Below the pieces are notes generated by a model. The model was not told the origin of the DNA, did no database searches, and worked only from the letters and a program-made list of their open reading frames with translations. Position numbers and translations under genes: made by a program. This document shows, piece by piece, positions 1 to 11,601 of a stretch of 64,000 nucleotides of DNA (position 1 is the first letter of the stretch; every line of letters starts with the position of its first letter). This stretch comes from Betaproteobacteria bacterium Ga0077527 (GTDB lineage: Bacteria > Pseudomonadota > Gammaproteobacteria > Burkholderiales > SG8-41), in the NCBI GenBank assembly GCA_001464815.1, contig LNDW01000016.1:1-64000 (forward strand), given 5' to 3'.

Positions 1-3000
1 GCCGTTCAGGGTCGCGTCTTCACCATAGGACTGCGCGCCGCTGGTGGTCACCGATTGCAGGTTCACCGTGCCGCCCGCGTTGGTGGTGAGGCTGGTCAGC
101 GCGGTGCCACCACCCACCGCGGCACCAAAGGTGGTGGTGCCGGTGCTGTTCGCGGTGAGGCTGAAGCCACCGTTGACGGTATTGGCGAGGTTGATATTGC
201 CCGTGCCAGCGTTGATTGTGGTTGTCCCGATCAAGGTCAATGGTGCATTGATCGTGAATGAGGTGTTATTAGTATTGAACGTGCCAGACAGGCTGGCCGA
301 GGTGGTTTCCCCATAGGTCTGCTGCCCGGTGGTTGTAACTCCGTTCAGGGCAATGGTCCCGGGGGCGTCGGTGGTGAGTGTGGTCAGCGCGGTGTCGCCG
401 CCCACCGCGCCACCGAAGGTGGTGGTGCCGGTGCTGTTTGCGCTGAGGCTGAAGCCGCCGTTCACCGTTGATACGAACTGGATATTGCCCGCGCCGGAAT
501 TGAGTGTTGTGTTGGCGCCGAGCAAAACCAATTCATTGTAGTTTTGATTGCCGGTTGTGGTAATCACACCACCGTTCAACAACGTCCAACCGATATTGCT
601 GGTGGTAAGCGCGGCAAGCGCGGTGGTGGCGCCAACAGCGCCGCCAAAAGTGGTGTTGCCGACGGTGCCGGAGATCGTAAGACCAAAGCCGCCGTCAACG
701 CTGGAGACGAAATTGATGCCGCCCGCTCCGGCACTGAGCGTCGCATTAGCGCCCAGCGTCACCGCGTCGTTGTAGGTCTGGTTGCCGGTGGTGGTGATCG
801 CCCCGCCGTTGATCGCCGTGGTGCCGCCCGCGTTGGTGGTGAGACTGGTCAGCGCGACGCCTCCGCCCACCGCACCACCAAAGGTGGTGGTGCCGGTGCT
901 GTTCGCGGTGAGGCTGAAACCGCCATTTAAGCTGCCAGCGAAGTTGATGTCACCGGATCCGGCATTGAGCACAGTATTGGCATTCACATTGACCGGGTTG
1001 TTGTAAGTCTGATTGCCGGTGGTAGTGATCGCCCCGCCGCTGATGGATGTAGTACCCCCGTTGGTGGTGAGTGCAGTCAGCGGAGTAACGCCACCCACAA
1101 CATTATTGAAGCCAATGAAGGTATTGGCTGTAAGCGAATATGCGCCGTTGACCGTGCCAGCAAAGCTGATTCCGCCGGCACTGGTGATCGTCAAGAGCGT
1201 GTCGCTACCCAGCGTCACAGCATCGTTGAAGGTCTGGTTGCCGCTGGTGGTGATCGCCCCGCCGTTGATCGCCGTCGTACCGCCCGCATTGGTGGTGAGG
1301 CTGGTGAGCGCATTGGTGCCGCCCAACGCGCCACCGAAGGTGGTGGTGCCGCTGCTGTTGGCCGTAAGACTGAAGAGCCCGTTGACAGTGGACACAAGGT
1401 TGATGTCGCCCACCCCGGCATCGAGTATGGCATTCGCGCCGAGCGTCACCGCGTCGTTGTAGGTCTGGTTGCCGGTGGTGGTGATCGTGCCGCCGTTGAT
1501 CACCGTGGCGCCCCCGGCGTTGGTGGTGAGGCTGGTGAGTGCATTGACGCCGCCAACAGCACCGCCAAAGGTGGTGGTGCCGCTGCTGTTCACGGTCAAT
1601 GACTGCGCGCCATTGATCGTGCCGGTGAAGTTCGCGTTACCCGTTCCGGCATCCGCCACGACAGCTCCGGTCAAAGCAACGCCGCCGGTCACCGTAATCC
1701 CGGTGCCCGTGAGATTGGCGCCGATCACGTGCACACCGGTGCCGCCGTTGTTGTTCAGAGTGAGCTGGCCCGTTCCTGTGCTGATTGCTGAATTGACGGT
1801 GACTTTTCCGGTGCCTGACTGCGTACCGCCCGGGTCATTGGCGCTGAGCACCAGGCCATTTTTTGTGGTGACCGGCGCATTGATGGCGATGTCATTGCCC
1901 GCCTGCAGGGTCAGGCCGAAATTGCCGGTGTTGGCGCTGGCATCCAGCGCCGAAGACACCGTGATGTTGTTGGTGGCCTGCAGGGTCACATCCGCAGCAT
2001 CAAGCGCGGTGACAATCACCGAGGCGGCGATCGTGTTTGTCGTGGCATCGGCTCCGCCGCCGCCATTGTCCATGTTCGCATCAGCGAACTGATCAACATT
2101 GGCGAGAGCAACACCGGCTTCGCTCGCAGCCGCAATTTCGATGTTGGTGGGATCCAGCAGCAACTGGCCTCGCCTGCCCTGGGGGGCGCGCAGGTCGGCG
2201 GTGCCGTCAAAGACAAGAACCCCTTTGCCGGATACTTCGGCGAATCCGCCGTTGCCGGATTCCAGTCCGCCTCTGGCACTGATAGAACCAAAGTATCGCG
2301 TTGTGCCATCCGCCCAGACGATGACCCGGCCGCCATCACCGCTTTGCAGTGCATCGGCCTTGATCGATGCCGTCGGCGCCACATAGGTAACCAGGGCATT
2401 CTGCTCGGGCCCCTGCCCCTGGTAATTGCCGCCAACCAGGGCAAGACCGCCACCCAGGGCACCGGAAACATCGAGCGAGGCGCCATCCATCAGGCCGACA
2501 CGCTCGCCGAGTATCCGCACTTCACCGCCCTTGCCGGACTCACCCCGGGCTTGCACGATGCCATGAATCAGTGTTTTTCCGGCATCGGCCTGCACGGTCA
2601 CGGCGCCGCCCTGCGGCCCGCTTGCGGTGGTCAAGCTGCCCGGATCCAGCACCGTTTCCTTGACGGCCCTGAAAACAATTTTGCCGTTTTCGCCCATGAC
2701 CGCCGTATTCGCGCTGGCCGTGCCTGCGTGGCGAACCAGAGTTCCATACATGCCGATGCGGCCGCCCGCTGCAATCAGCTGGCCGACATTGACCGCCTGG
2801 TTGTCTGGTGCCGTGAGTTGCACCCTGATTTCAGGGGTACGCGCATCGACGAGTTCAACCGTCTTGCCGGCCGCCAGCATGATTTCGCCGCCCGGGCTGC
2901 GAATAATGCCGCTGTTGTGCACATCGCTGCCCACCAGATAAACCATGCCGCCACTGGCGGTGTTGATGCTGCCGTGATTGACCACCGCGCCGGGCGCCGC

Positions 3001-3462
3001 AGGGCCCTGGGTGAAACGCATCCGCCCGGCAAGAAAGTCACCGTCGGAAAGATTCAGCGTGGAAGCAACGAAACCTGCGACGTCGATGCTCGCACCGGCA
3101 CCGATGGTGATGCCGTTGGGATTGATCAGGAACACCCGGCCGTTGGACTGCAGCGCGCCGAGGATTGCCGACGGACTCATGCCGACGACGCGGTTGAGCA
3201 CGCTGCTGGACTGCGATTGCTGGATGAAGCGGGTGATTTCGTTGCCGGCGATCGAGAAACCCTGCCAGTTGATCACCGTACCCGGGCTGTTGGTGACCGT
3301 CAGCGTATTGCCCTGGGTGGAAAAGCCGGCCTGGCCATGAGTAACGGTCGGGCCTGTCGGATTGGCCAACGCAGCACCACTGCCAAAGCAGGCAGCCGTC
3401 GCCACGGCCGACGCCGTGAGACGCAACAGGAAGCCTTTCGCGATTCCCTTGTGTCGCTGCAT
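1..3462 (-). CDS. TpsA-family filamentous hemagglutinin-like adhesin/exoprotein, 3' part beyond the window edge
   Basis: Open minus frame from ATG at 3462 (MQRHKGIAKGFLLRLTASAVATAACFGSGAALANPTGPTVTHGQAGFSTQGNTLTVTNSPGTVINWQGFSIAGNEITRFIQQ...SNGRVFLINPNGITIGAGASIDVAGFVAST), a TPS secretion domain with NPNGI motif, followed by Gly/Thr-rich repeats. No stop before position 1, hence missing from the ORF track. Lies next to a TpsB gene. Confidence 0.9.
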   Translation of the reverse strand, partial: MQRHKGIAKGFLLRLTASAVATAACFGSGAALANPTGPTVTHGQAGFSTQGNTLTVTNSPGTVINWQGFSIAGNEITRFIQQSQSSSVLNRVVGMSPSAILGALQSNGRVFLINPNGITIGAGASIDVAGFVASTLNLSDGDFLAGRMRFTQGPAAPGAVVNHGSINTASGGMVYLVGSDVHNSGIIRSPGGEIMLAAGKTVELVDARTPEIRVQLTAPDNQAVNVGQLIAAGGRIGMYGTLVRHAGTASANTAVMGENGKIVFRAVKETVLDPGSLTTASGPQGGAVTVQADAGKTLIHGIVQARGESGKGGEVRILGERVGLMDGASLDVSGALGGGLALVGGNYQGQGPEQNALVTYVAPTASIKADALQSGDGGRVIVWADGTTRYFGSISARGGLESGNGGFAEVSGKGVLVFDGTADLRAPQGRRGQLLLDPTNIEIAAASEAGVALANVDQFADANMDNGGGGADATTNTIAASVIVTALDAADVTLQATNNITVSSALDASANTGNFGLTLQAGNDIAINAPVTTKNGLVLSANDPGGTQSGTGKVTVNSAISTGTGQLTLNNNGGTGVHVIGANLTGTGITVTGGVALTGAVVADAGTGNANFTGTINGAQSLTVNSSGTTTFGGAVGGVNALTSLTTNAGGATVINGGTITTTGNQTYNDAVTLGANAILDAGVGDINLVSTVNGLFSLTANSSGTTTFGGALGGTNALTSLTTNAGGTTAINGGAITTSGNQTFNDAVTLGSDTLLTITSAGGISFAGTVNGAYSLTANTFIGFNNVVGGVTPLTALTTNGGTTSISGGAITTTGNQTYNNPVNVNANTVLNAGSGDINFAGSLNGGFSLTANSTGTTTFGGAVGGGVALTSLTTNAGGTTAINGGAITTTGNQTYNDAVTLGANATLSAGAGGINFVSSVDGGFGLTISGTVGNTTFGGAVGATTALAALTTSNIGWTLLNGGVITTTGNQNYNELVLLGANTTLNSGAGNIQFVSTVNGGFSLSANSTGTTTFGGAVGGDTALTTLTTDAPGTIALNGVTTTGQQTYGETTSASLSGTFNTNNTSFTINAPLTLIGTTTINAGTGNINLANTVNGGFSLTANSTGTTTFGAAVGGGTALTSLTTNAGGTVNLQSVTTSGAQSYGEDATLNG
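40..1590 (-). repeat. Tandem coding repeats (~77 aa units, e.g. LTSLTTNAGGTTAINGGAITTTGNQTYNDAVTLGANATL...TTTFGGAVGG) in TpsA
   Basis: Anchor 'ttgccggtgg' or variants at about 548, 782, 1013, 1238, 1469 (spacing 234, 231, 225, 231), with more divergent units near 45 and 325; all spacings are multiples of 3. Confidence 0.88.
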
Positions 3463-3609
3463 GCCACTCCGCTCGGACCATGCCGCGCACCCGGACTGTC
3501 CGGCATGCGCCAATACAGCAGTTTACTGCCCCTCGTCCCCAACGAATGTGAAGCGGTTCACGCGCACCACAAACACCTGAAAATTATAACCCATTGTTTT
3601 TAAAAGAAA

Positions 3610-5382
3610 TTAAAAAACATAACCCACCGAAATATGCCAGCGATTGCCATAGGTACGGCCTGCCGGGGTGCCAAACTGCGAACCGTCATGAAGAACCTGC
3701 GCGAAATCAGCCTTGATGGTGAGGTTGTTGCCATAACTCATGCGCATGCCAAAACCAGCGCTGTCGATGCTGATCCGCTCAAGTTCACCCGGTAAAGTGA
3801 AATTGCGGACAACAAAACCGGTGTCGTAAAAAGTAAGAAGGCGGAGCTTCGCCTTGTCAAAACCGAGAATGGAACCCATCTCAGGCGTGTAAATTTCCCA
3901 GTTGGAGCGAATACCCTTGTCACTGGACACATAGCGCTCACCAAAGCCGCGAACACTGTCTGCGCCGCCCATGCCGAATTGCTCCGCCGAGATCAATGCA
4001 TCATCCGAATATTGCGCATCAATTTTCAGGCGGTATTGCCATTCCTTGGCAAAAAGCCCGCTGAAAGTCGTACCGGCGCGCCAGAGACGATAGGCTGCCC
4101 GGGCGCCGCGGCGCGCAGCTTCAAAATTGACATCCTTGCCGTCGTTTCCGCCAGGAAGATTCTGCATGTAGCTCAAATAGGCGCTGATTTCGCGCTGCTC
4201 TCGGCGCAGTTGCGCACTATAGGTCACAGTGGCCGGATGCACGGTGATGTCGGGTACGAAGTTGAACCCGCCACCAATCGGCGTCACCAGGTTCTGGTAG
4301 GCACGATAATCCAGCCCGTAAACAAGACGCTGCTCGATGTCGCCCAGCCGCGCCAGATTGTGGTTGTATCGGGCCGCATAGATCGCGCCCTGCCCCGAGA
4401 CGTCGAAAAGGTTCTGCACGGTGCCGGAATTCACCGTCGAATAGCCGGCGATGAAATCCAGCGAATCGCCGCGGGCATAGAGCGGCACGCGATAACCCAG
4501 ACCATAGACCTCGACATCATTCATGTTCTGCGGCGAAGTGATGTACTGCGCCGTGATTACATGATCCCAGCCGAACAGGTTGGAGTGCTGGAACGCAAAG
4601 CCGGAACGGTAAAACCCGGTTTCCTTGTTGCCGGTGTTATCGAGACTGACGCTGAAGCGCATTGGCGGCACGTCTGCGACGCGGATCACCGCGTCCACCT
4701 CGTTTTCGCGCTGCGCGGGACGCAGCAGCACGGCGCTCTGCCGCGCCGGGTTCTCGTTGGCAACCCGGACGCTTGCTGAAATATCGCGCGTCATCGGCGT
4801 GGTGCCAGGCTGCAGGGACGGCACGCTGCGCCGGATCAAATCGGCGCCGAAATGCTCGTTGCCCTCAACCAGCACACGGGCAATGCGCACCTCGGTCACC
4901 TTCAGCGTCACCTCGCCGCGGTCCAGTTCCTGCTCGGGCAGGGTCACCTGAACGCCACCAAAACCTTTTTTCTGGTACAGCGCCTGCAACACCTCCAGGG
5001 CACGCTGCACATCGCCGAAATCACGCTGCCGCCCTGTGAAGGGAAGCAGCTCACGCTGGATCTCCCCAGGCTTGAGCAGCGTGTTGCCTTCGATGACGTA
5101 GACACGAACGTCGAACCGCAGCGCATCGGGCACAATTTCCGCGACGTCACTGACCGTCTGGTCCGCCTGTGCGAGCAAGACGGGCAATGAAGACGAGGAT
5201 CGTGCAGGCCATATAAGCTCGCGATCCAGCCGCAGAGGGTGGAACACGGTTCCGGCGACGACATCAAGCGCAGCGCACAGCACAATGCCCGCGATCACAC
5301 AAACACTCAGCCTGACACTCAGCCTGTGACTGCCCCCGATGCCACGCAACATCCATTCCCCCCCTTTTTGAGACGGACGCAA
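3610..5382 (-). CDS. TpsB outer-membrane transporter (ShlB/FhaC/HecB family, POTRA + beta-barrel)
   Basis: POTRA-like region (RFDVRVYVIEGNTLLKPGEIQRELLPF), barrel region, VRGFGERYVSSDKG motif, C-terminal Phe; adjacent to tpsA in the same orientation. Confidence 0.9.
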   Translation of the reverse strand: MRPSQKGGEWMLRGIGGSHRLSVRLSVCVIAGIVLCAALDVVAGTVFHPLRLDRELIWPARSSSSLPVLLAQADQTVSDVAEIVPDALRFDVRVYVIEGNTLLKPGEIQRELLPFTGRQRDFGDVQRALEVLQALYQKKGFGGVQVTLPEQELDRGEVTLKVTEVRIARVLVEGNEHFGADLIRRSVPSLQPGTTPMTRDISASVRVANENPARQSAVLLRPAQRENEVDAVIRVADVPPMRFSVSLDNTGNKETGFYRSGFAFQHSNLFGWDHVITAQYITSPQNMNDVEVYGLGYRVPLYARGDSLDFIAGYSTVNSGTVQNLFDVSGQGAIYAARYNHNLARLGDIEQRLVYGLDYRAYQNLVTPIGGGFNFVPDITVHPATVTYSAQLRREQREISAYLSYMQNLPGGNDGKDVNFEAARRGARAAYRLWRAGTTFSGLFAKEWQYRLKIDAQYSDDALISAEQFGMGGADSVRGFGERYVSSDKGIRSNWEIYTPEMGSILGFDKAKLRLLTFYDTGFVVRNFTLPGELERISIDSAGFGMRMSYGNNLTIKADFAQVLHDGSQFGTPAGRTYGNRWHISVGYVF

Positions 5383-5535
5383 GACCGTCCATACAAGCCC
5401 GGTGGATAGTCAATCGAATGACATTGCGACTTGATTTTTGATTATATAGCAACCACTTAGAGTACAAATTGGATGTAAATCGCGGCAAAAGATGCAACCT
5501 GTTACATTCTGGCTCTGTTTTTTTGGGCTTTTTAA

Positions 5536-6528
<993 letters not shown>

Positions 6529-6554
6529 GCCGCCGCATGTAATGGAGATCCGCC

Positions 6555-7124
6555 GTGAACGGCCAGCGCGGCAAGAAAACCCCTGCCAGGACTGACGAAT
6601 CGGATCTCCTGCGCGCCGCGCTGGACGGCGTGAAGCCGCTGGCCAGGCGTAATCAGGTTGTTCTGCAACCGCCGCGCCCGCTGCCGATCGCAGCGCAGCG
6701 GCTGCGTGATGACCACCAGGTGCTGCAGGACACCCTCAGCGACGCCCCCGCCTGGGAACAGGGACTGGAAAGCGGTGAAGAGCTGGTATTCAGGCGCGAC
6801 GGCCTGTCGCTGCAGCACCTGCGCAGACTGCGCCGGGGCCACTGGAAAATCCAGGCCCAGCTCGACCTTCACGGTCTGATTTCAAATGAAGCCCGGGTGC
6901 AGACCGCCGCGTTTCTTGCGGAAGCCATACGTAATGGCCTGCGCTGCGTGCGCATCGTCCACGGCAAGGGACTCAGCTCACCCAATCGTGAGCCGGTATT
7001 GAAAAAGAAAGTGGCGGCCTGGCTCGCGCAAAAGGACGAAGTGCTGGCCTACTGCCAGGCACCCGCCAGCGAGGGTGGTGGCGGAGCGGTGCTGGTGTTA
7101 TTGCGCGGCGGCGGAAAACGCTGA
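6555..7124 (+). CDS. Smr/MutS2-type domain protein
   Basis: C-terminal LDLHGLISNEARVQTAAFLAEAIRNGLRCVRIVHGKGLSSPNREPVLKKKVAAWL typical of Smr domains; GTG start. Confidence 0.9.
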   Translation: MNGQRGKKTPARTDESDLLRAALDGVKPLARRNQVVLQPPRPLPIAAQRLRDDHQVLQDTLSDAPAWEQGLESGEELVFRRDGLSLQHLRRLRRGHWKIQAQLDLHGLISNEARVQTAAFLAEAIRNGLRCVRIVHGKGLSSPNREPVLKKKVAAWLAQKDEVLAYCQAPASEGGGGAVLVLLRGGGKR

Positions 7125-7144
7125 CCGCACGGGAACCGGCAAGC

Positions 7145-7537
<393 letters not shown>

Positions 7538-7570
7538 TCACAGCACTCCGACCACCGCGCCCCAAAACGC

Positions 7571-9169
7571 TTACTGCCGGAAACGGTTGGTGATCGGGTA
7601 ACGCCAGTCCTTGCCGAAACCACGGTTGGTGATGCGGATGCCCACCGGCGCCTGGCGCCGCTTGTATTCACTGATCCGCAGCAGCCGCACCACGCGATCA
7701 ACATCCGCCTGCGCGTAACCCATGCCCACGATTTCACGCGGGCTCAGGTAACGCTCGACATAGGCCTCCATGATGCCGTCGAGCACGTCGTAGGGCGGCA
7801 GGCTGTCCTGGTCCTTCTGGTCGGGACGCAGCTCCGCCGAAGGCGGACGCTCGATCACCCGCCGCGGGATAACCGCTGAAATCGTGTTGCGGTATTCACA
7901 GAGCCGGTAAACCAGCGTTTTCTTGATGTCCTTGAGCACAGCGAAACCGCCGGCCATGTCGCCGTAAAGCGTCGCATACCCGGTGCCCATCTCGCTCTTG
8001 TTACCGGTGGTGAGCACGATGGCGCCGGTCTTGTTCGACATCGCCATCAGCAAAGTGCCGCGGATCCGCGCCTGAAGGTTTTCTTCGGTCACATCCTCCT
8101 TCAGCCCGCGAAACTGTTCGGCCAGCGCCGCGCCGAAAGCATCAAACACCGGCTTGATCGCAATTTCGGAATAACGCGCCCCCATCGTTTCAGCCTGCTC
8201 ACGCGCATCCTCGCTGCTCATGCCCGCGGTGTACTGCGAAGGCATCATCACCGCATGCACCTTGTCCGGCCCCAGCGCATCCACCGCCACGGCCAGCGTC
8301 AGCGCCGAGTCAATGCCGCCGGACAGACCCAGCAAGGCACCGGGAAAACCGTTTTTGCCGAGGTAATCGCGCACGCCCAGCACCAACGCGCGATACACCT
8401 CCTGCTCGACACTTTCCGGCGTTGAGATCCCGCCCTTCAGTGGTGAGCCGCCGGCAATCTCGATCAGCCCGAGCACCTCCTCGAACGCCGGAAACTGGTG
8501 GGTCAGCCCGCCGTTGCCATCGACCGCAAAAGACGCGCCATCAAACACCAGTTCATCCTGCCCGCCGACCTGATTGGCGTACACCACAGCCATGCCGGTC
8601 TTGCCGATGCGCTCGCGCACCACCTCGTAACGCGTCAACTGCTTGTCGATGTTGTAAGGAGAAGCGTTAAGCACCAGCAGCAGTTGCGCTCCGGCCTGAC
8701 GCGCCTCCCTAGCTGCCGGCTCCTCCCAAACATCCTCGCAGATATTGATGCCCAAGCGAAGGCCCTCATGCTCGAACACGCATGGCGAGTCGCCGGAGTC
8801 GAAATAACGCTTCTCGTCGAACACCGTGTAGTTGGGCAGCGTGCGTTTCAGATAGGTCGCCAACACCTTGCCATCACGCAACACCGAGGCTGCGTTGTAG
8901 CGCCGGCCACCGGTCTGGTGCGGATGGCCGAGCACCAGCGTGATGCCCTTCACCTCGTCCAGCAGCTTCCGGAATACGGCATCACAGGCCCGGAAAAAAT
9001 CGTCACGCAGCAGCAGGTCCTCGGGCGGATAACCGGAAAGCGCCAGCTCGGTGGTCAGCAACAGGCTCGCTCCGGCGGCACGCGCGCGAGCCGCGGCATC
9101 AAGGATTTTCCGGGCGTTGCCGTCGAGATCACCGACGGTGACATTGAGTTGTGCAATCGCAATTTTCAT
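7571..9169 (-). CDS. nadE: Glutamine-dependent NAD+ synthetase
   Basis: N-terminal nitrilase domain (NICEDVWEEPAAREARQAGAQLLLVLNASPYN) and NAD synthase domain (LGLSGGIDSALTLAVAVDALG, KSEMGTGYATLYGDMAGGFAVLKDI). Confidence 0.96.
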   Translation of the reverse strand: MKIAIAQLNVTVGDLDGNARKILDAAARARAAGASLLLTTELALSGYPPEDLLLRDDFFRACDAVFRKLLDEVKGITLVLGHPHQTGGRRYNAASVLRDGKVLATYLKRTLPNYTVFDEKRYFDSGDSPCVFEHEGLRLGINICEDVWEEPAAREARQAGAQLLLVLNASPYNIDKQLTRYEVVRERIGKTGMAVVYANQVGGQDELVFDGASFAVDGNGGLTHQFPAFEEVLGLIEIAGGSPLKGGISTPESVEQEVYRALVLGVRDYLGKNGFPGALLGLSGGIDSALTLAVAVDALGPDKVHAVMMPSQYTAGMSSEDAREQAETMGARYSEIAIKPVFDAFGAALAEQFRGLKEDVTEENLQARIRGTLLMAMSNKTGAIVLTTGNKSEMGTGYATLYGDMAGGFAVLKDIKKTLVYRLCEYRNTISAVIPRRVIERPPSAELRPDQKDQDSLPPYDVLDGIMEAYVERYLSPREIVGMGYAQADVDRVVRLLRISEYKRRQAPVGIRITNRGFGKDWRYPITNRFRQ

Positions 9170-9287
9170 GTCGCTAATATATCATCGGCACGATTGCACT
9201 CTTCCCGGACTGCGGGTCAAAAATATTGATCCGGCCCCGGCGCAACACAACCCGCCCACCCCTCACCCCAACAAACAGCAAAAAAAC

Positions 9288-9860
9288 ATGCTCCACTGGC
9301 TTCACTACCAGAATGCCCGCCTGAAACTGGCGCTGCGCCGCCCCGAAGATGCGCTCGCGGCCTACACCAGCTCACTCGAAGCAAATCCGCAGTACGCACT
9401 GGCCGCAGCTTCCGCAGGCTTTCTCGAAGCCTCGCGCGAACACTGGGCACAGGCTGTGCCATGGTTTGAAAAAGCCCTGGCCATCGAACCCGAGAACGCA
9501 GAATACTGGTTCAACCTCGGCTTTGTGCAGCAGCAACAGCAGCATGATGACGAAGCCATCCGCTGTTTCGAAAAAACCGTCGCCCTGCGCCGCAATCTTG
9601 ACCGTGCATGGTTCGGCCTGGGGTTGATCCACCGCCGCCGCGGCGACAATGAAAAGGCAGCGGCCGCCTTCAAGGTCGCCGGCGAACTGCAGCCGATGAA
9701 CCCGCATGCCTTCTACGAACTGGCGATGGCAAAAATGGCACTCAACGACATCGCCGACGTGCAGCGCATCATCCGCCACGTCTCTGGCTTTGATCCGGCA
9801 ATGACCCGCCAGCTGGTGCGCGAAACCGGCCAGCACCCGGAGGGTGTGCAACTGCGGTGA
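9288..9860 (+). CDS. Tetratricopeptide repeat protein
   Basis: TPR pattern (AVPWFEKALAIEPENAEYWFNLGFVQQQQQHDDEAIRCFEKTVALRRNLDRAWFGLGLIHRRRGD); likely ATG at 9288 inside ORF 9051..9860. Confidence 0.85.
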   Translation: MLHWLHYQNARLKLALRRPEDALAAYTSSLEANPQYALAAASAGFLEASREHWAQAVPWFEKALAIEPENAEYWFNLGFVQQQQQHDDEAIRCFEKTVALRRNLDRAWFGLGLIHRRRGDNEKAAAAFKVAGELQPMNPHAFYELAMAKMALNDIADVQRIIRHVSGFDPAMTRQLVRETGQHPEGVQLR

Positions 9861-10978
9861 AACTGCGGGTCACCGACACGCTGTCCGCAGTAGACCCCGG
9901 CGACTGGAACCGCCTTGCCGGGGACGATCCTTTCCTGCAACACGCCTTCCTGCACGGCCTGCACGAATCGGGCAGCGCCTGCGCAGACACCGGCTGGGCA
10001 CCGCAGTATCTGCTGCTGAATGACGCCACCGGCCGGCTCATCGGCGCGATGCCGCTGTACCTGAAGGGCCATTCCTACGGCGAATACGTGTTCGACTGGG
10101 CCTGGGCCGATGCCTACCAGCGCCACGGCCTTGACTACTACCCGAAGCTGCTCTGCGCGGTGCCTTTCACCCCTGTGGTCGGCGCGCGCCTGCTCGCCGC
10201 GGAACCGGCGCAACGCGCAATCCTCGCAGCCGGTGCGCTGGAGCTGGCGCGCGAATACAAACTGTCCTCGCTGCATGTGCTCTACCCGCGCAGCGAAGAA
10301 CTCACCGAGCTGCAAAATGCCGGATTAATGACGCGCCAGGGCCGGCAATTCCACTGGCGAAATGCCGGTTATGCCGACTTCGACGCCTTTCTCGCCGAAC
10401 TGAGCCACGACAAGCGCAAGAAAATCCGCCAGGAGCGGCGCAAGGTGCGCGAAGCCGGCATTACCTTCGACCGGCTGGAGGGCGAAGCCATCAGCGATGC
10501 CGACTGGCAGTTCTTCAACCGCTGCTATCGCCAGACCTACCTTGAACATCACTCCTCGCCCTACCTTAACCTCGATTTTTTCCGCGGCATCGCTGCGGCC
10601 ATGCCGCAGAATCTGGTGCTGGTGCGCGCCATGCACGGGCAACGTCCGGTCGCCACCTCATTGCTGGTGCGCGGCGCGGACCGCCTTTACGGCCGCCACT
10701 GGGGCGCCATCGAGCACCATCCGCTGCTGCATTTCGAGGCCTGCTACTACCAGGGCATCGAATATGCGATCGCGCGCGGTCTCAAGGTATTCGAGGGTGG
10801 TGCGCAGGGTGAACACAAGATGGCGCGCGGCCTGATGCCGGTCACCACGCAGTCGGCACACTGGCTGGCGCGGCCTGAATTCGCCGATGCGGTATCCCGT
10901 TTTCTCGACCGCGAAACGGCGATGATGGAAGATCATGCGCGCGAACTTGCGGCACGGTCGCCCTTCCGCGAACCCTGA
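9857..10978 (+). CDS. GNAT-superfamily N-acetyltransferase (COG3146/DUF482-like)
   Basis: Family-typical HDKRKKIRQERRKVREAGI, HLNLDFF-like and FEGGAQGEHKMARGLMPVTTQSAHWL; GTG start overlapping the upstream stop. Confidence 0.85.
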   Translation: MKLRVTDTLSAVDPGDWNRLAGDDPFLQHAFLHGLHESGSACADTGWAPQYLLLNDATGRLIGAMPLYLKGHSYGEYVFDWAWADAYQRHGLDYYPKLLCAVPFTPVVGARLLAAEPAQRAILAAGALELAREYKLSSLHVLYPRSEELTELQNAGLMTRQGRQFHWRNAGYADFDAFLAELSHDKRKKIRQERRKVREAGITFDRLEGEAISDADWQFFNRCYRQTYLEHHSSPYLNLDFFRGIAAAMPQNLVLVRAMHGQRPVATSLLVRGADRLYGRHWGAIEHHPLLHFEACYYQGIEYAIARGLKVFEGGAQGEHKMARGLMPVTTQSAHWLARPEFADAVSRFLDRETAMMEDHARELAARSPFREP

Positions 10979-11043
10979 TCACGATCCACGGTGCCTGCCT
11001 TATAGTTACGTCCCACGCCACCAGAAACAGCGACACAAATCCG

Positions 11044-11589
11044 ATGAAATACTGCAGCAACTGCGGCCATGCCGTCACACTCAAGATCCCGCCCGGCGAT
11101 TCACTGCCGCGGCACTGCTGCGAGGCCTGCGACACCATCCATTACCAGAATCCGAAAATGATCGTCGGCTGCATCGCCGAATGGCAGGACCGCATCCTGC
11201 TCTGCAAACGCGCGATCGAACCACGTCACGGACTCTGGACAGTACCCGCGGGTTTCATGGAAAACGGTGAAACCACCGCCCAGGGCGCGGCGCGCGAAAC
11301 ACTCGAGGAAGCCAACGCACGCGTCGAGATCGGGCCGCTGTACGCGATGTACAACATCCCGCACATCAACCAGGTCTACATCCTGTTCCGCGCGCGGCTG
11401 CTCGACCTCGACTTCAGCCCAGGCACTGAATCACTGGAAGTGCAGCTGTTTGACGAGGCGGAAGTACCCTGGGAACAGCTCGCCTTCGCCACCGTGCGCA
11501 ATACACTGACCCACTACTATGCCGACCGCCAGTCCGGCGAATACCGTTTCCACCTCGGCACCATCGAACGCGCGGTACCGCGCAGTTAG
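11044..11589 (+). CDS. NUDIX hydrolase with N-terminal zinc ribbon
   Basis: CSNCGHAV...CEACDTIHYQNPK zinc ribbon; Nudix box GFMENGETTAQGAARETLEEANA. Confidence 0.93.
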   Translation: MKYCSNCGHAVTLKIPPGDSLPRHCCEACDTIHYQNPKMIVGCIAEWQDRILLCKRAIEPRHGLWTVPAGFMENGETTAQGAARETLEEANARVEIGPLYAMYNIPHINQVYILFRARLLDLDFSPGTESLEVQLFDEAEVPWEQLAFATVRNTLTHYYADRQSGEYRFHLGTIERAVPRS

Positions 11590-11601
11590 CAATCCGCCCC
11601 T

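Noticed and set aside
2344-3603. 419 aa plus-strand ORF
   Set aside because: Antisense to tpsA, whose minus-strand translation has a recognisable TPS domain; the ORF product is low-complexity shadow sequence.
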